A DNA stretch of 64,000 nt from Halobacillus mangrovi (GCF_002097535.1 NZ_CP020772.1:3698501-3762500), one strand, 5' to 3'. Shown: positions 24,684 through 33,924, counted from the stretch's first letter. The notes: a model not told the origin generated them from the sequence alone. Made by a program: numbers and translations.

Positions 24684-25226
24684 ATGGACATTCGAGAATT
24701 GCTAGACGAGAAAAGGGCCGTATTTGAACTGGAAAATGACATTCAGCATAACACCCAGGAAGTATTTGACCTCATCAAAGATTTCACCAACCAACTGTGT
24801 GCTGGCCAGCAAGACGCCATCCTCAACATGGAAGGGAACACCATCTCAGTCGCTGCCTACAACAGTATGTTAGGAGTAACCAAATTAGAGGACGTTTCAA
24901 TTCTGCGCGATCCTGATCTGATCTCGGAATCAGGAGTAGAAGCTTTGAAGGAAACGACAAACTGGAAAAAAGTTGCTCTTCAAGAAGGAAGAAGTGAGTA
25001 TATCACAGGCCTGATTGTCTTCCAATCTAAACATGAGTCACTTGGAATTGAACAAGAAATCGGTCGTCTTTACGTGAACAAGGACAAAACAGTGACCTTT
25101 AAAGGACTAGTCGGCGGCAATCGGATCGAAGTTATCGAGTCGAATGAGATCGATTCCCGCTTACCGGAGATTCTACAATCTACTTTGGAAGATGCATTCT
25201 TTGAAGGGTGCACGTACTGGGAATAA
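24684..25226 (+). CDS. Uncharacterised 180-residue acidic protein
   Basis: I do not recognise the family. The product is soluble, acidic and has no signal peptide or membrane segment. A helical N-terminal region (ELLDEKRAVFELENDIQ) precedes a mixed alpha/beta part ending EDAFFEGCTYWE. The ATG at 24684 has GGAGGG 7 nt upstream. It is monocistronic, followed by a terminator. Confidence 0.75.
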   Translation: MDIRELLDEKRAVFELENDIQHNTQEVFDLIKDFTNQLCAGQQDAILNMEGNTISVAAYNSMLGVTKLEDVSILRDPDLISESGVEALKETTNWKKVALQEGRSEYITGLIVFQSKHESLGIEQEIGRLYVNKDKTVTFKGLVGGNRIEVIESNEIDSRLPEILQSTLEDAFFEGCTYWE

Positions 25227-25281
25227 ACCCTTCTAATCAGCAAATGATCGACTCAGTAGGTACAATTGTTTTAAAAGGAAT

Positions 25282-25317
25282 AAGGCCCCTCTTCCAATCG
25301 GATTAGGGGCTTTTTTT
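25282..25317 (+). terminator. Terminator of the 180-residue protein gene
   Basis: A stem of AAGGCCCCT against AGGGGCTTT followed by TTTTT. Confidence 0.75.
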
Positions 25318-25371
25318 AATGATTATTGCTATTTTCTTTTTCCAAAACCTTAGATAATTTTCACCTCCATG

Positions 25372-25397
25372 GTTACATTCCTATAACCTGAGGGTAA
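25372..25397 (+). promoter_or_regulatory. Candidate SigB promoter of the SDR gene
   Basis: GTTACA, a 14-bp spacer and GGGTAA, 46 bp upstream of the start. The -10 matches GGGWAW exactly; the -35 is a partial match. Confidence 0.5.
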
Positions 25398-25442
25398 AAA
25401 TCCTCTATACACGTGTTCAATTACGGAAGAAGGAGATGGATC

Positions 25443-26237
25443 ATGATGTCCCACAATAATAAGTTAGAAGGAAAAGTAGCTTTAGTGACTGGAGGCGGCT
25501 CAGGAATGGGGAAAGCATCAGCCATTCAGCTTGCTAAAGAAGGAGCAAAGGTTGCGGTTATAGACATTAAAGAAGAAGACGCACAGGAAACGAAGAAAGA
25601 AATCAAGTCTATTGGTGGAGAGGCATTTATTATTGAAGCTGATGTTTCTAAAGAGGAAGAAATTCAACAATGTTACAAGCAGCTCATCGACCACTTCGGA
25701 AGATTAGATATTATTTTTGCCAATGCGGGCATTAATGGGAAAATCACCCCGATTGAAGATATGGCTGTAGAAGATTGGGACAACACTTTGGAAACCAATT
25801 TAAGAAGCACTTTCTTAACTGTGAAACATTCGATTCCCTATATGAAAAAAGAAGGTGGCAGCATTATTATTACAAGCTCCGTAAACGGAAATCGCGTCTT
25901 CTCCAACTTCGGGTTTTCTGCCTACAGCTCATCGAAGGCCGGACAGATGGCTTTTGGTAAAATGGCTGCTCTGGAATTAGCGCGGTATCAAATTAGGGTT
26001 AACATTATCTGCCCTGGTGCCATTCAAACAAGTATCGATGAAAATACACACCCTGAGGAGGGGGCACTTGAAAAAATTAAAATTCCTGTAGAGTATCCCG
26101 AGGGAAATCAGCCTTTGCAAAACCGGCCAGGACGTCCTGAAGAGGTGGCTGATCTTATTGTATTCCTGGCTTCTGATTCTTCAAGGCACATTACAGGAAC
26201 AGAATTGTATATTGATGGAGCCGGCTCCTTGCTTTAA
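25443..26237 (+). CDS. Short-chain dehydrogenase/reductase
   Basis: A classical SDR of 264 residues. The cofactor site is VTGGGSGMGKASA, then NAGINGKITPIE; the catalytic Ser, Tyr and Lys are in ITSSVNG and YSSSKAGQ. A C-terminal GTELYIDGAGS is typical. It probably reduces or oxidises a small carbonyl/alcohol with NAD(P). The ATG at 25443 has AAGGAGATGG upstream; 25446 is an alternative. A SigB-like promoter precedes it, in line with several B. subtilis SDR genes that belong to the general stress regulon. Substrate unknown. Confidence 0.9.
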   Translation: MMSHNNKLEGKVALVTGGGSGMGKASAIQLAKEGAKVAVIDIKEEDAQETKKEIKSIGGEAFIIEADVSKEEEIQQCYKQLIDHFGRLDIIFANAGINGKITPIEDMAVEDWDNTLETNLRSTFLTVKHSIPYMKKEGGSIIITSSVNGNRVFSNFGFSAYSSSKAGQMAFGKMAALELARYQIRVNIICPGAIQTSIDENTHPEEGALEKIKIPVEYPEGNQPLQNRPGRPEEVADLIVFLASDSSRHITGTELYIDGAGSLL

Positions 26238-26246
26238 ACAAATCTA

Positions 26247-26278
26247 AAGCCCCTTTCCAAATGAATGGAAAAGGGCTT
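26247..26278. terminator. Bidirectional terminator between SDR and TspO-like genes
   Basis: A 13-bp stem with one mismatch (AAGCCCCTTTCCA against TGGAAAAGGGCTT) between convergent genes. Confidence 0.6.
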
Positions 26279-26280
26279 CA

Positions 26281-27009
26281 TTATCTTCTTTGCTTAAACG
26301 CAAAGATCACAGTTATGACCAGGAGAATCGCTGCTAAGATGTAAGCAGAGTACACCACAAGCGGTACATCAGCATCCTGATTTTTTACCCCTATTCCAAT
26401 GAAAGCCCAGACAAACACTAATGGGTACACCCAGTCCTTTTGAGTGTTCATAAATATAAGAGCCAGAAAGGTTGCTACGATTAACAGCAAGAACGTCCAA
26501 ATTGAGGCAGAAATCCCAAAGCCATCCCAGCCAATGTAGGTCAGATAGTAACTTATGTTGGCAATCGTAGCGACGCTGATCCACCCTAGATAAACGGAAA
26601 ATGGCAGGATATCGAAAAAAGAAGCATTTGCGGCCTTCAATTTTACATATAGACGAATAAGAGTGATGAGTAAGAGAAGCATTACAATAACTGAAAGACC
26701 AAAGAATTCATAGTGCCACATGAAAATCCAAAGGGTGTTTAAGATAGAACTTAAAACAAATAGACCGCTGGTGGTTTGGTAAACAGGCAGGTTCCTGCGA
26801 CTTGCAGGGAATTGACGAATGACCCAAACACCTAAGAGGATATAAATTAATCCCCAAATACTGAAGACATACCCAGCTGGTGTGAATAGCACATTCAGCT
26901 TGTTTGAAATCTCACCGGTGGTCTGACCATTTAAGGGTAACACATTAGCGAGTCCATTCACGGTTATCACGAGAAGATAAGCGATCAGGTTCATGATGAA
27001 TTTGCCCAT
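26281..27009 (-). CDS. TspO/MBR-related membrane protein
   Basis: A 242-residue membrane protein with about seven hydrophobic segments. FTPAGYVFSIWGLIYILLG and LNTLWIFMWHYEFFG correspond to the conserved tryptophan-rich parts of TspO-like proteins (tryptophan-rich sensory proteins). It is longer than typical TspO (about 160), matching a Bacillus subgroup of about 240 residues. GGAGGGAAGGG precedes the ATG. Proposed role: binding of porphyrin-type or other hydrophobic ligands in the membrane; not established for this subgroup. Confidence 0.75.
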   Translation of the reverse strand: MGKFIMNLIAYLLVITVNGLANVLPLNGQTTGEISNKLNVLFTPAGYVFSIWGLIYILLGVWVIRQFPASRRNLPVYQTTSGLFVLSSILNTLWIFMWHYEFFGLSVIVMLLLLITLIRLYVKLKAANASFFDILPFSVYLGWISVATIANISYYLTYIGWDGFGISASIWTFLLLIVATFLALIFMNTQKDWVYPLVFVWAFIGIGVKNQDADVPLVVYSAYILAAILLVITVIFAFKQRR

Positions 27010-27098
27010 TTAAACCCTTCCCTCCGAAAAATGACTATGATACATAGTATTCCTTCTTCCCCTTGAATAAAACGTCATTCTTTACCTTTGAGCATATA

Positions 27099-27135
27099 AA
27101 AACCTCTCCATGGTAAGTATCAAAGGAGAGGTTTT
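27099..27135 (-). terminator. Terminator after the hydroxyacid dehydrogenase gene
   Basis: An 11-bp perfect stem (AAAACCTCTCC) followed on the minus strand by TTTTTATATG. Confidence 0.75.
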
Positions 27136-27168
27136 AAAGCGTTTTTTACCAGCTTAATCTATTTAATT

Positions 27169-28119
27169 CTATACTACACAGAGAGAAGGGAGTCCATTAA
27201 GTACTTTTGTCACTTCTTTTGCTACTAAAACTGAGGTCCTTACCTGCGATTCTTCTGTAAGCCCTGCAATGTGTGGAGTAATAACCACATTCGAATGAGA
27301 GAGTAAAGGGTGATCTTTATCTAATGGTTCCACTTCAAATACATCAAGATAGGCACCCGCTATGCGACCTTTACTTATAGCTTTTTCCAAATCTGATTCA
27401 TTGACGATTCCTCCTCGTGATGTATTAATTACATATGCCTTTGATTTCATCACTTGGAAAGCTTCAGAATCAATTAAAGAAACTGTCGATGGAGTCAATG
27501 GCACATGGACGGATATGAAATCAGACATGGCCAACACTTCATCCAGTGACGATTTTGTCTTAACTCCTGTTTCTGCAACCACGTGGTCATACTCAGTAAT
27601 AAATGGATCAAATCCGACTACATCCATTCCGAATGCATGCGCTCGTTTAGCTACTCGGTGAGCGATCTCCCCGAGTCCAACTAGGCCTAATGTTTTTCCG
27701 TACACCTCTCCTCCTGTATGCATTTTTCTGTCCCATCTTCCTTTACGTACATCTTCATTCGCATCGTCCAGAGATCGATTTGAGCTGAGGACAGCGCTCA
27801 TCACATATTCAGCGACCGAAGTGGCATTAGCATTTTTGGCATATACAACTTGTATACCTTTTTTCTTCGCAGCTTCTACCTCAATATTGTCGAGACCCAC
27901 ACCAAGACGACCAATGACTTTTAGTTTGGAACCGGCTTGTAAAAGTTCTTCGTCAACCTGGGTTAGATTACGTATAATCAAAGCGTCCACTTCTTTTACC
28001 TTTGCCAATAATTTGGGTCTATCTTGTACAAGCTGATCGTCATATTCGATTTCATATCCTTGCCGTTCTAGTACGTCCAATCCTTCTTGCCAAATAACTT
28101 CACTAATTAATATTTTCAT
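27169..28119 (-). CDS. D-2-hydroxyacid dehydrogenase (phosphoglycerate dehydrogenase-like)
   Basis: A 316-residue NAD-dependent 2-hydroxyacid dehydrogenase. The nucleotide site is LGLVGLGEIAHRVAKRA; catalytic Arg is in NTSRGGIVNE, Glu in DVFEVEPLD and His in VVITPHIAGLT. It lacks the C-terminal ACT domain of SerA, so serine synthesis is not its likely main job; lactate, glyoxylate or related acids are possible. It is alone on its transcript. Confidence 0.9.
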   Translation of the reverse strand: MKILISEVIWQEGLDVLERQGYEIEYDDQLVQDRPKLLAKVKEVDALIIRNLTQVDEELLQAGSKLKVIGRLGVGLDNIEVEAAKKKGIQVVYAKNANATSVAEYVMSAVLSSNRSLDDANEDVRKGRWDRKMHTGGEVYGKTLGLVGLGEIAHRVAKRAHAFGMDVVGFDPFITEYDHVVAETGVKTKSSLDEVLAMSDFISVHVPLTPSTVSLIDSEAFQVMKSKAYVINTSRGGIVNESDLEKAISKGRIAGAYLDVFEVEPLDKDHPLLSHSNVVITPHIAGLTEESQVRTSVLVAKEVTKVLNGLPSLCVV

Positions 28120-28279
28120 TTGTGCCTCCCCTTTAGATTATTTAAACTTCTTTACCTATTTTCAATTTCTTATATTAAAACACCTTTCTGTAAAATTTAA
28201 AATGAAGAGATAGAATTACTGTGACTATACATGTATGTACAAAGGCGCTTCTTTAGGAAATAAGCACCTTTAACTGACT

Positions 28280-29608
28280 TTAATTGTTATGAATTATGCT
28301 GGCCTCTACAGCCTTCTCAGCATCCAAATAACCTGCTCCTTGAATATTTGCCGGCAGCCCCATATCCACCGCTCCATTGATTAACTTCTGCTTAACTTGA
28401 TCGGGGGTATATTCTGGGTGTGCATGAAGAATGAGAGCTGCGACACCAGCACAGATCGGAGTAGACATCGACGTACCCGATAAACTGAAATAATTCGTTT
28501 CAATTCGATTTGCTTTTGTTGTCTTGTCGAGGAAAGATCCGGGGGACCTTAAAGAAATTACATTCACTCCTGGAGCAACTAAATCCGGTTTGATCACACC
28601 TCCACAAGCTGGACCTCGACTTGAGAATGAGGCGATCTCTTTATCGCCTTGACCTGCCGTAGCACCATCATCCAGTGCACCAACAGTCACAACCTTTGGA
28701 CTGATCCCAGGGGTGGCAATCGTTCGTTCATCAGGACCTGAATTACCAGCTGCTACACAAACGAAGATCCCACTACTCCATGCTCGCTCAACAATTTGCA
28801 CTAGAGGATCATTGCAGTCTGAGTCATCAGGCGCAGCACCTAATGACAAAGAAATCACGTCAATGTGATGTTCTTCTTTATGGTCGATACACCATTGAAT
28901 TCCTGCCATAACCGTAGAGAGTGAACCCGATCCAGCTTGGTTCAACACTTTAACCCCAATCACACCTGCTTCTGAAGCCGGGCCGCGATATTGAAAGTCG
29001 GAGGAAAATCCGTTTCCAGCAGCGTCGCCAGCACAGTGGGTTCCATGTCCATTATCGTCATAAGGATCTTCACGGTTATGAACGATATCCTTAAAAGCAA
29101 CGATTCGGTTATTCGGCTGGGTAAGATCTTCATGCGGATACAAGCCTGTATCGACAACAGCAATATTTACTCCTTTTCCAGTCAGGTCGAGCTCATTTAA
29201 TTTATGAGAACGTTCGGATGGAGAAGAAACATCTACCAATGCTCTCACTTCACGGTCATAATAAATCTTTCGTATGTGACATTCATTTGTTAAAAGCTTT
29301 TCGATTCCAGATGCCGTTAGGGTTCCAGAGCAACACCCTGCCCCAGGAAGTTGTTGATTAATCTTGCATTTTCTTTCCTTATCAATTAGAGACTCAATTT
29401 TATTCATGCCGGAATAGATCTCGTCGCCTTTAAATTCAATGATAACTGGGAACGTTTTATATTTCACCAAGTACTTTTCCAGTAAACTGTGCAAAAAACA
29501 AGGGATCCGACGCATTGGTTTGTATAAATGGACCAGCCTTGTCCGCAGTTCTTTATCCAACCGATCACTATGATCTTTAGTTAGCTGGATTATAGAGAAT
29601 CCTAGCAT
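28280..29608 (-). CDS. aprX: Subtilisin-like intracellular serine protease (AprX-like)
   Basis: An S8 peptidase of 442 residues, the same length as B. subtilis AprX. The catalytic Asp is in IAVVDTGLYPHEDL, His in DDNGHGTHCAGD and Ser in SLSGTSMSTPICAG. The oxyanion Asn is in VAAGNSGPDE. There is no signal peptide, in keeping with an intracellular stationary-phase protease. The first 110 residues have no evident domain and probably act as an N-terminal extension. It is monocistronic. Confidence 0.9.
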   Translation of the reverse strand: MLGFSIIQLTKDHSDRLDKELRTRLVHLYKPMRRIPCFLHSLLEKYLVKYKTFPVIIEFKGDEIYSGMNKIESLIDKERKCKINQQLPGAGCCSGTLTASGIEKLLTNECHIRKIYYDREVRALVDVSSPSERSHKLNELDLTGKGVNIAVVDTGLYPHEDLTQPNNRIVAFKDIVHNREDPYDDNGHGTHCAGDAAGNGFSSDFQYRGPASEAGVIGVKVLNQAGSGSLSTVMAGIQWCIDHKEEHHIDVISLSLGAAPDDSDCNDPLVQIVERAWSSGIFVCVAAGNSGPDERTIATPGISPKVVTVGALDDGATAGQGDKEIASFSSRGPACGGVIKPDLVAPGVNVISLRSPGSFLDKTTKANRIETNYFSLSGTSMSTPICAGVAALILHAHPEYTPDQVKQKLINGAVDMGLPANIQGAGYLDAEKAVEASIIHNN

Positions 29609-29749
29609 TCTACCACCTCTTTATTTGTAATAATCTATTTTATGAATAGAGAATAAAGAGATGTCGGCGCTTGTACGGCAGCCTCAAAGAATAGGCTTCA
29701 TAGAGAGTACAGCATGTCGATTACTAGGTAAAAGCAAATAAAAGCAAAA

Positions 29750-29783
29750 AACCTCTCACTGCCTACCAGGCAAATGAGAGGTT
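29750..29783 (-). terminator. Terminator after the lipoyl-like protein gene
   Basis: A 9-bp outer stem AACCTCTCA plus an inner GCCT/AGGC, followed on the minus strand by TTTTTTG. Confidence 0.8.
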
Positions 29784-29799
29784 GTAAGAGGCTATTTGG

Positions 29800-30054
29800 T
29801 TAGTCGCTTCCCGTAATTTGCAGATCATCCCTCACAATCGTTAACGCTGAAAACGGTGTAACAGACTGACCTGGAGCCACTTCCATAGAAACGATGTCTC
29901 CGCTGATTCCAACCGATACTTCAATCTGTTTTTTATCTTGGGTCTCAATTAATAGCAGCGTCTCCCATTCATACACATAAGCCGAGGGTTCTACGAACAC
30001 TTCTTTAATGCTCCCGTAACAAGGACTGTAAATGGTTTGGAAAACTTCCTTCAT
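29800..30054 (-). CDS. Biotinyl/lipoyl-like domain protein without the attachment lysine
   Basis: An 84-residue protein that looks like a single barrel-sandwich hybrid domain: IYSPCYGSIKEVFVEPSAYVYEWETLLLI, then ISGDIVSMEVAPGQSVTPFSAL, the two symmetric halves of such domains. The hairpin that normally has (E/S)-x-Met-Lys-Met reads IETQDKKQIEVS, so no standard modification site is seen. The ATG at 30054 follows GGAGGAG; an upstream in-frame start is unsupported. It stands alone next to rocD. Function unknown. Confidence 0.7.
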   Translation of the reverse strand: MKEVFQTIYSPCYGSIKEVFVEPSAYVYEWETLLLIETQDKKQIEVSVGISGDIVSMEVAPGQSVTPFSALTIVRDDLQITGSD

Positions 30055-30234
30055 CCTTATTTCTCCTCCTTGATTATGGTTACAACATAACAACTATTTA
30101 CTGGATCTAAAGAGCTCTCTTCTCAAAGTAAACTCCAATAGCTCCATGCTTGTTTATTAGTTTTATGCTGCCTCATATTTTAATAGACCTGCTTTTCCCA
30201 ATCTTTACACTCAACCTGATAAAAACGCTGGAAC

Positions 30235-31452
30235 CTATGCTGGCTTCACATTTGATAATACATTCGATATCTTCTCGATCGCCCATTCAAGATCTTCTTC
30301 ACTGATCACTAGTGGAGGGGCAAAACGGATGACAGTTTCGTGCGTTTCCTTGCAAAGCAGCCCCTCTTCTTTCAGCTTTTCACAATAAGGACGAGCTGGT
30401 TCACTTAGTTCAACGCCGACAAACAATCCTTTTCCTCGCACTTCCTTAATAGCCGGATTATCAATTTCTTTTAAACGATCTTGGAAATACTGGCCGAGTT
30501 TTAATGATCGCTCTGCTAATTTCTCCTCTTCAATAACTTCTAATGAAGCAATAGAAACAGCACAGGCTAATGGATTTCCGCCAAATGTCGATCCGTGAGA
30601 GCCTGGGGTGAATACACCCAGCACTCCTTGATCGGCAGCAACACAGGAGATCGGCATCACACCTCCACCTAATGCTTTACCAAGGATATACATATCAGGC
30701 TTCACATCTTCCCAATCGCAAGCAAACATTTTTCCAGAACGTCCAAGACCCGACTGAATTTCATCGGCTACAAAAAGAACATTCTCTTTCTTACACACAT
30801 CGTAAGCTTCCTTTAAGAATCCTTCCGGCGGAATAACGATCCCTGCTTCTCCCTGGATCGGCTCAAGCAAGAATCCTGCGGTATTTGGTGTAATGGCTTG
30901 TTTTAAAGCTTCCAGATCTCCATAAGGAATCAATTTAATCCCAGGCAACCCCGGCCCGAAGTTGCGTTTGTTCTCTTCATCCGATGAGAGGGACACCGCG
31001 GTCATCGTTCTTCCGTGAAAATTCCCTTCACAGGCGATGATTTCCGCTTTTCCTTCCGGGATACCCTTTTTGTCATACGCCCAGCGTCGGATGGTCTTAA
31101 TTGCCGTTTCTACCGCTTCCGCTCCAGTATTCATGGGAAGCACCATATCTTTTCCGGTCAATTCAGAAACCTTTTTATAAAAAGGAGCCAGCTGATCATT
31201 GTGGAAAGCACGGGAGGTTAACGTCACGCGATCCGCCTGTTTTTTTAAAGCTTCAATAAGCTTCGGGTGTCTATGCCCCTGATTGACTGCCGAGTAGGCA
31301 CTCAGCATATCCATATATCGATTGCCCTCAGGATCTTTGACCCAGACGCCTTCTGCCTCTGAGATGACAATCGGGAGCGGATGGTAATTTTTCGCTCCAT
31401 AACGTTCGGTCTGATCCATAATGCTTTTGGAATGCACAGTTGTGGTGTTCAT
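30235..31452 (-). CDS. rocD: Ornithine aminotransferase
   Basis: Transfers the delta-amino group of ornithine to 2-oxoglutarate, giving glutamate semialdehyde in arginine breakdown. It is a class III PLP enzyme of 405 residues. [32 protein letters not shown] and the PLP lysine in [13 protein letters not shown] are standard, and the N-terminal [13 protein letters not shown] is typical of RocD. The start has AGGAGG upstream. It is divergent from rocR, with a sigma-54 promoter between them. Confidence 0.95.
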   Translation of the reverse strand: MNTTTVHSKSIMDQTERYGAKNYHPLPIVISEAEGVWVKDPEGNRYMDMLSAYSAVNQGHRHPKLIEALKKQADRVTLTSRAFHNDQLAPFYKKVSELTGKDMVLPMNTGAEAVETAIKTIRRWAYDKKGIPEGKAEIIACEGNFHGRTMTAVSLSSDEENKRNFGPGLPGIKLIPYGDLEALKQAITPNTAGFLLEPIQGEAGIVIPPEGFLKEAYDVCKKENVLFVADEIQSGLGRSGKMFACDWEDVKPDMYILGKALGGGVMPISCVAADQGVLGVFTPGSHGSTFGGNPLACAVSIASLEVIEEEKLAERSLKLGQYFQDRLKEIDNPAIKEVRGKGLFVGVELSEPARPYCEKLKEEGLLCKETHETVIRFAPPLVISEEDLEWAIEKISNVLSNVKPA

Positions 31453-31516
31453 CTATATTCCTCCTAGTCATAGAGCGGGGCTGCTAAACCCGCTCCTGTT
31501 CTTCACCTTTCTATAC

Positions 31517-31533
31517 CGCAAATTCCATGCCAA
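31517..31533 (-). promoter_or_regulatory. Sigma-54 (SigL) promoter of rocD
   Basis: On the minus strand TTGGCATGGAATTTGCG matches the -24/-12 consensus (TTGGCAC-N5-TTGC) closely, about 65 bp upstream of rocD. It fits with the sigma-54 activator encoded next door. Confidence 0.8.
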
Positions 31534-31583
31534 CTTTTTAAACATTGATATGGAGGGATTCTCATTTTTAACAGGGCAGGGAA

Positions 31584-31634
31584 ATGCAAAATAAATTGTC
31601 ACCCTCACCACAAATATGCCAAATAATTTTGCAT
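31584..31634. promoter_or_regulatory. RocR-type upstream activating sites
   Basis: ATGCCAAAT-A-ATTTTGCAT (31616-31634) is a near-perfect 9-bp dyad. A related half site ATGCAAAAT lies at 31584-31592. They are 50-100 bp upstream of the sigma-54 promoter, as for RocR enhancer sites. The right half overlaps the rocR -35, suggesting autorepression. Confidence 0.65.
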
Positions 31635-31657
31635 CATTCATTTTTCTTCTATAGAAT
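31629..31657 (+). promoter_or_regulatory. Candidate SigA promoter of rocR
   Basis: TTGCAT (31629-31634), 17 bp, TAGAAT (31652-31657), 31 bp before the rocR GTG. The -35 lies inside the dyad. Confidence 0.6.
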
Positions 31658-31688
31658 ATAGATACTTACGTTGAACGGAGTGGATGTT

Positions 31689-33080
31689 GTGAGGAAAACT
31701 ACGGATGTTTCTTCAATCATAAAACGGAATGAACTCTATGAAAAAATCTTGAATGAATTAGACCTTGGCATTCATGTGATTGATGAGAACGGAAAAACGA
31801 TCGTCTATAACAAAAAAATGATGGAAATCGAGTCGATGACAGGCGAAGAAGTGCTCGACAAAGACTTGCTGGAGGTCTTTCAATTCGAAGAAAACCAACG
31901 GAGCACCCTTGTCCAGGCTTTAAGGAGGGGGCAAACGTCTAAGAATATCAAACAAACCTACTTCAATAATAAAGGAAAAGAAATTACGACCATTAATGAC
32001 TCCTATCCAATCTTGGAAAATGGAAAAGTAACAGGTGCTATTGAAATTACAAAAGATGTCACAAGGCTTGAGCAAGTCATTAAAGAGAACGTGTTGAAAA
32101 AGAAAAACACGAAGTTTACGTTTGATCAGATCATTGGAAAGAGTTCACTGATCCAAGACGTAATTGAAGAGGCAAAAAAAGCGACACGCACCTCCTCTTC
32201 TGTGCTGATCGTTGGTGAAACCGGAACAGGAAAAGAATTATTTGCCCAGAGCATACATAATGGGAGCTCACGGTCATCGGCCCCATTTATTTCTCAAAAC
32301 TGTGCTGCAATTCCAGACAGCTTAATGGAAAGCTTATTATTTGGAACAAAGAAAGGGGCTTTCACAGGGGCTGTCGACAGACCAGGATTATTTGAACAGG
32401 CCGAGGGCGGTACCTTATTGCTCGATGAAATCAACTCGTTAGACACTAAGCTTCAAGCGAAACTTCTTCGAGCCATTCAGGAACGAAACATCCGCAGGGT
32501 TGGTGATACGAAGGATAAGAAGGTTGATGTGAGAATCATTGCGACGATTAACGAGGACCCCGTAGACGCGGTTGCGGAGCAGCGTTTAAGAAAAGATTTG
32601 TATTACCGTCTTAGCGTTGTGACGTTATTTATTCCACCCCTCCGCGAGCGTATGGAAGATCTCTTTTCTCTAGCTCACAGCTTTATCGCTAAGTATAATG
32701 ATTTATTTCAGATGAATGTAAAAGCCATCCATGAGGACGCCATGCACCTGCTTCATCAACATACGTGGCCCGGTAACGTAAGGGAGTTGGAACATACGAT
32801 TGAGGGAACGATGAATCTGATCACCAATAAAGAAGCGATTACGATCGATAGCCTCCCTGCTCGACTCCGAAAGATGTATCCAGATCATCAGCCATTGCAA
32901 AATAAGAAGCCGGTCGAAAATCGTGCAGCACGAACATTAAAAGAAAAAATGAGCGAAACAGAAAAACTATATATTCAGCAAACACTACAGGAGAACAATC
33001 ACAACGTTTCCCGTACTGCAAAAATTCTTGGCATCAGCCGGCAGAGTCTTCAGTATCGATTACGAAAATATGATATGTAA
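31689..33080 (+). CDS. rocR: Sigma-54-dependent transcriptional activator (RocR-like)
   Basis: A 463-residue enhancer-binding protein. An N-terminal PAS-like sensor (about residues 15-125; GIHVIDENGKTIVYN, AIEITKDVTRLEQ) is followed by the AAA+ domain with Walker A GETGTGKE, the sigma-54 contact loop GAFTGA, and Walker B GGTLLLDEIN. A Fis-type helix-turn-helix ends the protein (NVSRTAKILGISRQSLQYRL). GTG at 31689 has GGAG 8 nt upstream; a TTG at 31671 is less likely. By position it activates rocD in response to ornithine/citrulline, as in B. subtilis. Confidence 0.92.
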   Translation: MRKTTDVSSIIKRNELYEKILNELDLGIHVIDENGKTIVYNKKMMEIESMTGEEVLDKDLLEVFQFEENQRSTLVQALRRGQTSKNIKQTYFNNKGKEITTINDSYPILENGKVTGAIEITKDVTRLEQVIKENVLKKKNTKFTFDQIIGKSSLIQDVIEEAKKATRTSSSVLIVGETGTGKELFAQSIHNGSSRSSAPFISQNCAAIPDSLMESLLFGTKKGAFTGAVDRPGLFEQAEGGTLLLDEINSLDTKLQAKLLRAIQERNIRRVGDTKDKKVDVRIIATINEDPVDAVAEQRLRKDLYYRLSVVTLFIPPLRERMEDLFSLAHSFIAKYNDLFQMNVKAIHEDAMHLLHQHTWPGNVRELEHTIEGTMNLITNKEAITIDSLPARLRKMYPDHQPLQNKKPVENRAARTLKEKMSETEKLYIQQTLQENNHNVSRTAKILGISRQSLQYRLRKYDM

Positions 33081-33090
33081 AAAAACAACG

Positions 33091-33118
33091 GTCCCGTTCT
33101 TCATTTAATGAACGGGAC
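33091..33118. terminator. Terminator between convergent rocR and beta-lactamase-like gene
   Basis: A 9-bp stem GTCCCGTTC with its complement. On the minus strand a T7 run follows after a few bases. Confidence 0.6.
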
Positions 33119-33132
33119 TTATCTATGTATCC

Positions 33133-33924
33133 TTATTTTGTAGCGTTTTCTTTCTTCATGAATTTTATAATACTGCGCCCAATATCAGTGATCGCTCTTC
33201 TTCCAGCTTCCTCATCATTTAACTCACTTAGTAAAACGGCCGCATATACCGTTTCATTCCTATATTTAAAAATCCCCACATCATGTTGTATTCCTGGCAG
33301 CATACCAGGTTTATTGGCGGTTAATATATCTTCATTTTTATTGTAAGCAGGGAGACCTGATGTAAACTGCTGCTCCCTCAGTATGTTATAGATGGTCTTA
33401 CGGGATCTTTCATTCACAAAGTTTCCACCCTCAATTTCTGAAAGGAATGCCACCATATCACGTGCAGAGGTCATATTGTCTACCCCTGCACCCCGTGCTC
33501 GGAAATCCATAAAGTAGAGATTCAATCGAGTATTCGTGCATCCCAGCTGCTCACAAAGATGATTGATATTGGAGAAACCAAGTCTAGTGATCAATAGGTT
33601 TGAAGCCGTATTATCGGAAACGACGATCATCAGTTTCATCAGATCCAAAATGGATAAAGATAGCTCGTTCTCAAGGAGCTTAAGAACTCCATCTCCCCCA
33701 GTCTTTAAATCAGGTGTAACCTGGACCTTCTCTTTCAAATCCAAATCTCCATTTTCCGCTTGTCTAAATGCCTCCATAATAATCGGAATCTTGATCGTGC
33801 TGGCTGCTGTCGTTCGTTCAGAACCGTTAATGGCTATAGCAGCTTTCTTATTCTCGATTACAACGCTCACTCTCCCTTTTACACTTGCCACTATGTGTTC
33901 GACTTCCCTCTGTAAAGCGTCCAT
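33133..33924 (-). CDS. Class A beta-lactamase-fold serine hydrolase, cytoplasmic type
   Basis: A 263-residue protein with the class A serine-hydrolase motifs: nucleophile STIK (SxxK), VVSDNTASN (SDN) and ANKPGML in the K(T/S)G position. The omega-loop glutamate normally seen four residues after TRL is not present (TRLNLYFMDF), so efficient beta-lactam hydrolysis is unlikely. No signal peptide is seen, unlike resistance enzymes. It may be a peptidase- or esterase-like member. A GGAG-containing site precedes the start; it converges with rocR. Confidence 0.82.
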   Translation of the reverse strand: MDALQREVEHIVASVKGRVSVVIENKKAAIAINGSERTTAASTIKIPIIMEAFRQAENGDLDLKEKVQVTPDLKTGGDGVLKLLENELSLSILDLMKLMIVVSDNTASNLLITRLGFSNINHLCEQLGCTNTRLNLYFMDFRARGAGVDNMTSARDMVAFLSEIEGGNFVNERSRKTIYNILREQQFTSGLPAYNKNEDILTANKPGMLPGIQHDVGIFKYRNETVYAAVLLSELNDEEAGRRAITDIGRSIIKFMKKENATK

